Part shown: one piece after another, positions 61,201 through 64,000 of the stretch
Layout of the letters: the number at the start of each line of letters is the position of its first letter
Position numbering within the stretch: the stretch's first letter is position 1
Assembly: GCF_900129845.1 (NCBI RefSeq)
Contig: NZ_FQXB01000008.1
Location: 1 to 64,000, forward strand
Direction of reading: 5' to 3'
Source of the DNA: Cognatiyoonia sediminum
GTDB lineage: Bacteria > Pseudomonadota > Alphaproteobacteria > Rhodobacterales > Rhodobacteraceae
DNA length: 64,000 nucleotides
Program-made: the position numbers and the translations under genes
Notes under the pieces: generated by a model
The model's input: the letters and a program-made list of their open reading frames with translations, nothing else
Databases searched by the model: none
Told to the model about the DNA's origin: nothing

Positions 61201-63741
61201 GACAACGGTACTCCTGACGATGTAACGGATGATTTCGTGGTCGTGACGGCCATCGAAGATCAAAGGATTTTCCTTCAACAAATCGCGCCGGCCTTTACCC
61301 CTGACATGGACGGGTCCGAATTTCTATCAGCCGTATTTATCCCTGATCCAAATCTCGAGATTGGCGCGACAAGACCGCTGACGTCCATCATCGACAACGG
61401 TGACGGAACATTTACCATCGCGCTAGAAGACTTCGACAAAATCTGGCTCAAGTTGAAGGACGAACACGCGCGCACACCCGACAATCTTGATCCGACTGTG
61501 CCTAGTCAGGTTGAAGTCGACATTCGATTGATCAGCTATGAGCTGCCGAATGGCGATGAGTTCGAATTTGATAGTAAGTTCTTTATTCAGGTTCGCCCTG
61601 ATGCAGATAAGCCGGAATTGGTTGCGAGTGTTACTCCGACCACCGGCGTTGAAGACCAACCACAACCTTATGAAATTGTTATAACCGGTAACACGCCTGA
61701 TCCGCACGAGGCCATGCAGTTCGAGGTCGCTATTCAAATTCCGAGTGGTGGATTTGACCCGGCAAATCTTCCTGTGTTTGAATTGGACGGCACACCGCTT
61801 ACCTTACAGTTCTCAAATCCAGCCGATCCAGATGATCCGTATGGCGGTGTTCCTCATGCCTTTGTTGTCCTCGATGGCCAACAAAACGTTTCTGTTCCGG
61901 GAGTAGACACATTTATTCCAAATGGGCAGCTGACTTTCATTCCACCACAGGATTTCGGTGGTGATACTGCCTCTTTAAAAGTCACAGCGATCACGATCGA
62001 CGATGTCCCTGCCCCGTGGAGCGGCGATGGCTACATTGATAACGAACGGTCCGATGTTCTTGAATTGACACTCGACATCGCTGTCTCGCCTGACCTCGAC
62101 TTTGACCTCAGAAACCCGACCGTCTCCATCGATGAAACTGATGCGCCGCTCGATTACACACCGACGACGGACATCGACATTGATCTGACGGATCAGGATG
62201 GCTCCGAGACTATCGAGATCATTTATGAGCTCGATAATGTTCCAGATGGGACGAGCTACACGATCGGCGGCACGACAACGCCGGTCCCCGCAGGGCCGCT
62301 TAGCATCACGCTCACATCCGTTGCTGATTTCAACGATCTGACGATCACGTTCCCTGCTGATTTCGCGACGGACAGCGGTGTCATCAATGGAACGGTCTCG
62401 GCAACGACCAACGAAGGTGGCAATGCGGGTGGCGCGTTTACGCTCGAAATCAACGGAACGTCAGATTTGGACGTGACGGTCACTACGACGGCATCAACCG
62501 AAACAGGTGCTGCATTGGTCATTCCTTTGGGAATCGACGCGACAATCAACGACAATACACCAACAGCCTACGAGTTCCTTGAGACTGTAGAGATTGCGTT
62601 CGACGCGCCACTGCCTGCGGGCACCATCGCCTCAGCTGGAACGATTGCGCCAGATGGATCGTCATTGCTTCTTGAGCGGAATGGTGCAGCGCCGGCAGTG
62701 TTCGTCCCTACGGTCGCGGCCCTGACCCTGACAATACCGCCGGGTTTTGCTGACGATATTGTCGCCGATATCACTGTGACCTCAACTCACGACACGCAAG
62801 TCTTCACCGATCAAACCTACTCGATCAACGGAGCACCCGACATCGTCGCACCTCCGATCGATATCGTATCAACCACGACGACAACGGTCCTGACGTTTGC
62901 CGAGTTGACGGCAACGGCGACCGATCCAGATACGCCTCTCATTGTGGAAAACGTATCTTCTGACGATCCCGCAATAAGCTCAATCGTCGTCGATCAAGGC
63001 GCCAAAACCGTTACAATCGACGTCGCCGCTGGGTATGATGCGACTTCCATCCTGACATACGACATAGTCGATAGCGGGGTCGGACCTGCCCGAACGACAA
63101 CCACTGCAAATCTCGATATTGATACCCTGCAAATGGTATCAACCGGCCAGCAAGTCGGAGCCGATGGCATCACCAGAGAAGTCATGTCCAATGTGGCTGG
63201 TACAGTCGGAGGGACCGACTTTGCCAAAGGGACGGCGGATGCAGATTTGGTGACGCACACGGGCGCACCGGATAGTTACATCGACATAGCCGGTTTCCGC
63301 ATGGAAGGAGGCAACGACCTTGTTGATCTCTCTGCCGCGAGCAACGGGTTTGATGTTGATCTTGGCGCAGGTGACGACATTGCTATCGGATCGTCTGGAG
63401 ATGACATATTGACCGGCGGAATTGGGGCGGATCAACTCACTGGCGGCGCCGGATTCGATACGCTTCAGGGCGGCCTAGGTGATGATACCTTTATCCTAGA
63501 TGCGCTACCGTCCGTGGCTGACGTGATCACAGACTATGGAACTGGTGCAGATCAGATCGACATATCTGCGCTCGTCAATGGTGTAGCAACAGTTACTGAC
63601 GCAGAAGCTGACTATAACCCACTGACCGGAACTCTCGATGTATTGGGTGCCCAAGCGTATCTAATCCAAGGCCTACCGCCCTCGGTGGAAGTCATTTTTG
63701 AGAATGCGAGTGGAGTAGCCGAAGTTGCGACGCTGACCTAA
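52300..63741 (+). CDS. giant repetitive RTX-type secreted protein (3813 aa)
   Basis: An acidic, nearly cysteine-free protein of about 3800 residues (the few cysteines I saw are DNCPD and DITCG). Residues 1-150 form a distinct N-terminal region (MADGSINWLTNQSLKQVDVSQLVEAARSG), without a Sec signal. Residues ~180-3500 are tandem domains of about 125-150 residues sharing an ETDA opening, a D-x-DGSE motif, a LPPGT segment and a DFST strand. About 3688-3730 holds five RTX nonapeptides (GAGDDIAIG … GGLGDDTF), then DVITDYGTGADQIDISALV, the usual type I secretion C-terminus. The repeats look like T1SS-143/cadherin-like domains. The convergent HlyD gene supports type I export. It is probably a calcium-stiffened adhesin or matrix protein. 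Confidence 0.9.
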   Translation: MADGSINWLTNQSLKQVDVSQLVEAARSGADVPGVTFVDVSGIVAFSVPEGFNVSWPLILGNDLILVQPDGTLLVLGDAMGENLVLLVDGFRIPVTRYNDLALHEETWQSLDDVEQVTLLELSGGTQTGIGGSGEEEIVTVGDPLVGLAINPLLPPVDYEFPEYERRETGNDGGIGPPDVDFDITGEAVLAETDAALVFRPDDFVDIVAGGFEDGERITDVTITIENLPIGTTSNFGTFTNSNGLLTFEFNGTVEEFANLEILFPKDFSTDNRNDGPNGTDISGDLIVSISANSNFGQGTSTDIPLTITVEGDVEIQGSGVVADIETDAPIDIKISDALNPVATDADGSESITGVTLTLFPLPPGTLISLTGAEADFAAVGPNFVFQGSLAEYEEIVVRLPRDFSTENPPTQLGGTLTAVTDENGMASRDFTIEIEATPDIVIIADSPLMAMEDTAGPDGSGVLIDPMIDVRVEDIDGSEDNTIVSIEFANLPPGTTFSRGIFQEASVFWRGTLDDANNLTFQLPGDFSGSVSWTIRATNLEGEEDASQELVVTPKGDVDIDVDPIVVAETDAPFTINPSSEWVVSISDLDPGLPLEALTEVTLTLRDLPPGVTTSAAFPGFPDGTPSITYDPVNGGDFTFIGTGEQYEQLRIAFPQDFSTAVLDGSDNLIQESIVGEISGVSTEGSNGPVPVELIITPEGDVEIDVLTPDNLEETDAALTFTLGDYLDPKVTDLDSLLSAPAPRYEIFESLELIITGLPNDPLGRFDLASFSGLPAGASLTYDPSGTGPGTLTATFTGRDAADLFSAVTVTVPPDFSTANRSDLAPGETALPIQITINVVTNEDQISGDDTAIDGEATATAEVNIDFTHDINLDVGDTVIADEDGGIPNVSVGVTVDLGLSISVDDTDDSEDQENTSAPFGSQVMIQFSQVVGGLSANRGAVDPLTGEWTGSVDDANNLQLRYPGDYSGTTLAQVTVETPEGIVQDVKQIIIRPVIDVAVDGRVEVDETDADLVVLLSSFVAVDVVPPNETLYSIDFTLDDLPPGTQAIDRVSGDPVGTFTTDPTTGLLSFEYQWTQGDPGPSPADAELVFPTDFSTASPDPDLPLVANLSIETIQGGTILGPEDFDVEIRINYEEDITLVVNPMPPLAETDDFVAVRPFDYLQPGADDNDGSEFIDAVSLIFPDLPPGTEYDIGAGRVAAPLPAFFDGVEYQNLIIYLPPDFSTENPGTTLEAQFTATTNEGGFVQETLTITLSAEGDLDVTGPGTITLSENDPAGSIDTDATTELPLEFSLTQLFDAQASDADGSESIEEVTVTFDNLPDDALYSVDGGLVFNAVPSGVFTLGPISKAEYDDLVIRLPDDFSTESPDNGPLTGTVIFATDESIAAGETPTPANPNDGIEQVAFEVNVDAEGDIRITGQDITRIEDLGAPIPLELDVAITDIDGSERLEDLRVTFTGLPTNGDTILSDGTVLNPANNVWTGTEAELLTLAIDSFPTHFSGRITMDVDVTSNEGTASDQFLLDITPVAEPEIEVSIDTDATTFQLGPKNFSNKEDTPAQLRIEATTADKDTSEALTMVVVENIPTNWLTNGDGNVDPSKIIEGDGQIASASVSGTTLTIMLNAGVTDFTGVFQLQPEADRDEDVATLLGGNEITATVTSVDMATGLPTDTQTAADFVDLDVDAVVDDLAVSGKNRNTDEDTTNVKRFRLGLEDVALSDTDGSEFITGLELTIDVATLSDNYDPNLNSNLRLFAGGGTSGAIDIVRVPIPGTSSTSFTLSKAAGATDAEFQDALTELRIEVPQHFSGVLSNSGTISWQETQTVDAPPGGEFDISDNFATDSTFTSTITVRPIAEATLALDVFVLDGGATDPLDFTDNDVVDGAPMSVSGEAKNGESITIAEIMQLRESTLDGTGPGTNPPTLPDGSINDQVQVYLGLNASTPDRDGSEELENLVISNVPTDWYPTSWQGGTVPQSEWILLRSLSGDAPILQAELDKIQSIRFDPTGRVLTIEFVDDVVEFSASLVLKPTPYEDWDPDQVAPFGVVRPFNATGKTNGTSEGEFFGQDITAVVSTRDGNTKTDDTETAEVEVNIDVAPVNNLAVIVDISVGNEAVIDNLPGGPSGIWDINIILDHDDKDGSEIITAVVLRAIPSGVSVFVPSVVGDPTSPYAPALITQINPDGSSDWSLQDGAWENVQFRGVPLHLAGDFPLQIDAITTEFDGGGTRVSSYNEILRIEPVADGGNPRGNGSGVEDTPFGVNISANIIDSAALLVDRPNDISKEIVDRFRLVDGDFPRDSFGRPFLLFDGPPQIDPANPPDLTDPYNETGYLNLIDPTAWIDWSVVPNLTMLAGIDSNEELTFQIEVEYVEEIKPSEVTTNIGTVSIEVEGVADTPITTAQQEDPTLTPNGIALADIDAVYRANSFDTDGPGGIAPGPIQNYNRVYGYAGDDSAPFLLNQRLTDNALENGFASLAPDEIFQAADPITGIMTETTAITGGTPFDGSETLYYLITGVPPGGSFLGVTPVDPTGETYLVTAQQLATLAFVPPDVDVVTYYDLSFYAIVIEDDVSPTLISSTRALFLDPISNSVIDIAGFLNAIATDRGAAFQEETISIVLLPEDTGGGDNCPDVPLDVPTISLKGSGLEDEAAELKLHIDPSGNPQYQDILDLINLPTLEGIAIQGDLGILIDLPPGSQISADPPGSIIYDPVSGGWAIDLQKFLSGNGDGDTVSSGTIFYTPPAHESSPVNPFNPTETFGPVDPYDNLPDLELSMVLNDITCGTTTTGTGSLDITIAPVLDPAIINVSLESQAPTADYPTPEDQPIDLNISVSSPDGGERIVPGSSVVITINGTHIGGPLSLLDQTLGLEQSGLYDAGGKIIDDGRLQIIGGDYVYTLDQADLAGLYIIPKNHIHGELTVSVAVQTEDIDLAPQTWTGSGSIEIDAIADEPVVDIDETLLDPETGLPIAVLNDNGTPDDVTDDFVVVTAIEDQRIFLQQIAPAFTPDMDGSEFLSAVFIPDPNLEIGATRPLTSIIDNGDGTFTIALEDFDKIWLKLKDEHARTPDNLDPTVPSQVEVDIRLISYELPNGDEFEFDSKFFIQVRPDADKPELVASVTPTTGVEDQPQPYEIVITGNTPDPHEAMQFEVAIQIPSGGFDPANLPVFELDGTPLTLQFSNPADPDDPYGGVPHAFVVLDGQQNVSVPGVDTFIPNGQLTFIPPQDFGGDTASLKVTAITIDDVPAPWSGDGYIDNERSDVLELTLDIAVSPDLDFDLRNPTVSIDETDAPLDYTPTTDIDIDLTDQDGSETIEIIYELDNVPDGTSYTIGGTTTPVPAGPLSITLTSVADFNDLTITFPADFATDSGVINGTVSATTNEGGNAGGAFTLEINGTSDLDVTVTTTASTETGAALVIPLGIDATINDNTPTAYEFLETVEIAFDAPLPAGTIASAGTIAPDGSSLLLERNGAAPAVFVPTVAALTLTIPPGFADDIVADITVTSTHDTQVFTDQTYSINGAPDIVAPPIDIVSTTTTTVLTFAELTATATDPDTPLIVENVSSDDPAISSIVVDQGAKTVTIDVAAGYDATSILTYDIVDSGVGPARTTTTANLDIDTLQMVSTGQQVGADGITREVMSNVAGTVGGTDFAKGTADADLVTHTGAPDSYIDIAGFRMEGGNDLVDLSAASNGFDVDLGAGDDIAIGSSGDDILTGGIGADQLTGGAGFDTLQGGLGDDTFILDALPSVADVITDYGTGADQIDISALVNGVATVTDAEADYNPLTGTLDVLGAQAYLIQGLPPSVEVIFENASGVAEVATLT
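52840..62800 (+). repeat. tandem protein-coding repeats with D-x-DGSE motif
   Basis: D-x-DGSE or close variants occur at about residues 345, 475, 906, 1169, 1303, 1442, 1568, 1718, 1942, 2134, 2496, 3001 and 3297. DFST/DFSG strands recur at about 53098, 53505, 53878, 54270, 54745, 55198, 55580, 55966, 56386, 56795, 57709 and 62360. Nucleotide identity between repeats is low, so the array is old and diverged, not recently amplified. Spacing widens and motifs change in the second half (about 2200-3250). Confidence 0.8.
63364..63498 (+). repeat. RTX nonapeptide block
   Basis: Five successive nine-residue units read GAGDDIAIG, SSGDDILTG, GIGADQLTG, GAGFDTLQG and GLGDDTFIL. They match the GGxGxDxLx calcium-binding RTX pattern and precede an ~80-residue C-terminal secretion region. 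Five units is a short block for so large a protein. Confidence 0.9.
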
Positions 63742-64000
63742 CGCTCGCGCAACGCCTCATATTGGGCTTTGCGCAATGGCTTTAGAATGTAGTCGAGAAC
63801 CGTTCGTTCACCGGTCAGGATGTCGACGGACGCAACCATCCCCGGTTTGATCTGATGCAATTCACCATCCCGTTCTAGCGTGTTCGCTTCTGTCTCAACA
63901 ATGATCGGGAAATAGGTTGTACCAGTCGCTTCATCCTGTTCCGCATCCGCGCCAATCCGTACGACGCGTCCATCAAGCGCACCATAGATCGTGAAGTCAA
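63738..64000 (-). CDS. HlyD-family type I secretion membrane-fusion protein, C-terminal part
   Basis: The minus strand is open from the window edge to a TAG at 63740-63738. The last 87 residues read DFTIYGALDGRVVRIGADAE … GMVASVDILTGERTVLDYILKPL … ALRER. This matches the C-terminus of HlyD-type adaptors (beta-barrel plus KPxxRAxxEALRER ending). The protein would bridge an inner-membrane ABC exporter and TolC. It is truncated by the window; the rest and the HlyB-type ATPase would lie to the right. Its stop overlaps the giant gene's stop by two bases, so exporter and cargo are convergent. Confidence 0.92.
   Translation of the reverse strand, partial: DFTIYGALDGRVVRIGADAEQDEATGTTYFPIIVETEANTLERDGELHQIKPGMVASVDILTGERTVLDYILKPLRKAQYEALRER

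Overview
The window reads as a roseobacter-type alphaproteobacterium (Rhodobacterales): moderately GC-rich, densely packed DNA with many 1-14 base gene overlaps, carrying SitABCD, OxyR/KatG, a carnitine-type CoA module, ProXWV, an aerobic CO-dehydrogenase-like flavoprotein, and amino-sugar catabolism genes. These assignments rest on motifs and remembered family sequences, not on a search. The left edge cuts a plasmid-type ParB/RepB gene, so the window probably begins beside the partition module of a plasmid or chromid. I saw no insertion sequence, CRISPR array, tRNA or rRNA.

Layout. 1-1.8 kb: 3' part of parB, a 16-bp palindrome at the very edge, and a 0.5-kb gene-poor stretch. 1.8-5.4 kb: a manganese/iron ABC transporter operon (sitABCD) preceded by two Fur/Mur-type palindromes, then a convergent rhodanese. 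5.9-11.0 kb: a five-gene operon with a Rieske oxygenase, a small unknown protein, a sulfatase, kynurenine formamidase and kynureninase. 11.1-14.3 kb: divergent katG and oxyR. 14.3-19.3 kb: a leftward caiD / NDP-forming acyl-CoA synthetase / acyl-CoA dehydrogenase operon with a divergent GlxA-type regulator. 19.3-25.3 kb: a tightly overlapped operon (GntR regulator, DapA-family lyase, aldehyde dehydrogenase, MttB-family protein, FAD oxidoreductase) led by a perfect operator palindrome. 25.3-28.5 kb: leftward proXWV. 28.7-30.6 kb: an XRE regulator divergent from a fatty acid desaturase. 30.8-34.5 kb: small, large and medium subunits of a form II CO-dehydrogenase-like enzyme. 34.5-36.9 kb: a dimethylglycine/sarcosine dehydrogenase-like fusion. 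37.0-51.2 kb: an amino-sugar locus with a GH20 hexosaminidase and GntR regulator running left, and a sugar ABC transporter, Gfo/Idh/MocA oxidoreductase, two SIS proteins, ROK kinase, KbaZ-like protein, NagA and CutC running right. 51.5-52.1 kb: an XRE-cupin regulator. 52.3-63.7 kb: one 3813-residue repetitive RTX protein. 63.7-64.0 kb: the convergent 3' end of an HlyD-type secretion adaptor.

How the genes fit together. Much of the window between about 14 and 37 kb points to quaternary and methylated amines: the carnitine-type CoA module, the MttB operon, ProXWV uptake and the DMGDH-like enzyme. The Rieske oxygenase at 5.9 kb has the glutamate bridge used by quaternary-amine demethylases. The 37-51 kb locus is a near-complete pathway from extracellular N-acetylhexosamine oligomers to a hexose phosphate. 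The giant protein and HlyD are most likely a type I secretion pair for a surface or matrix protein.

The most interesting candidates for undescribed biology are the DapA/ALDH/MttB/FAD operon, the Rieske-sulfatase-kynurenine operon, and the giant repeat protein.
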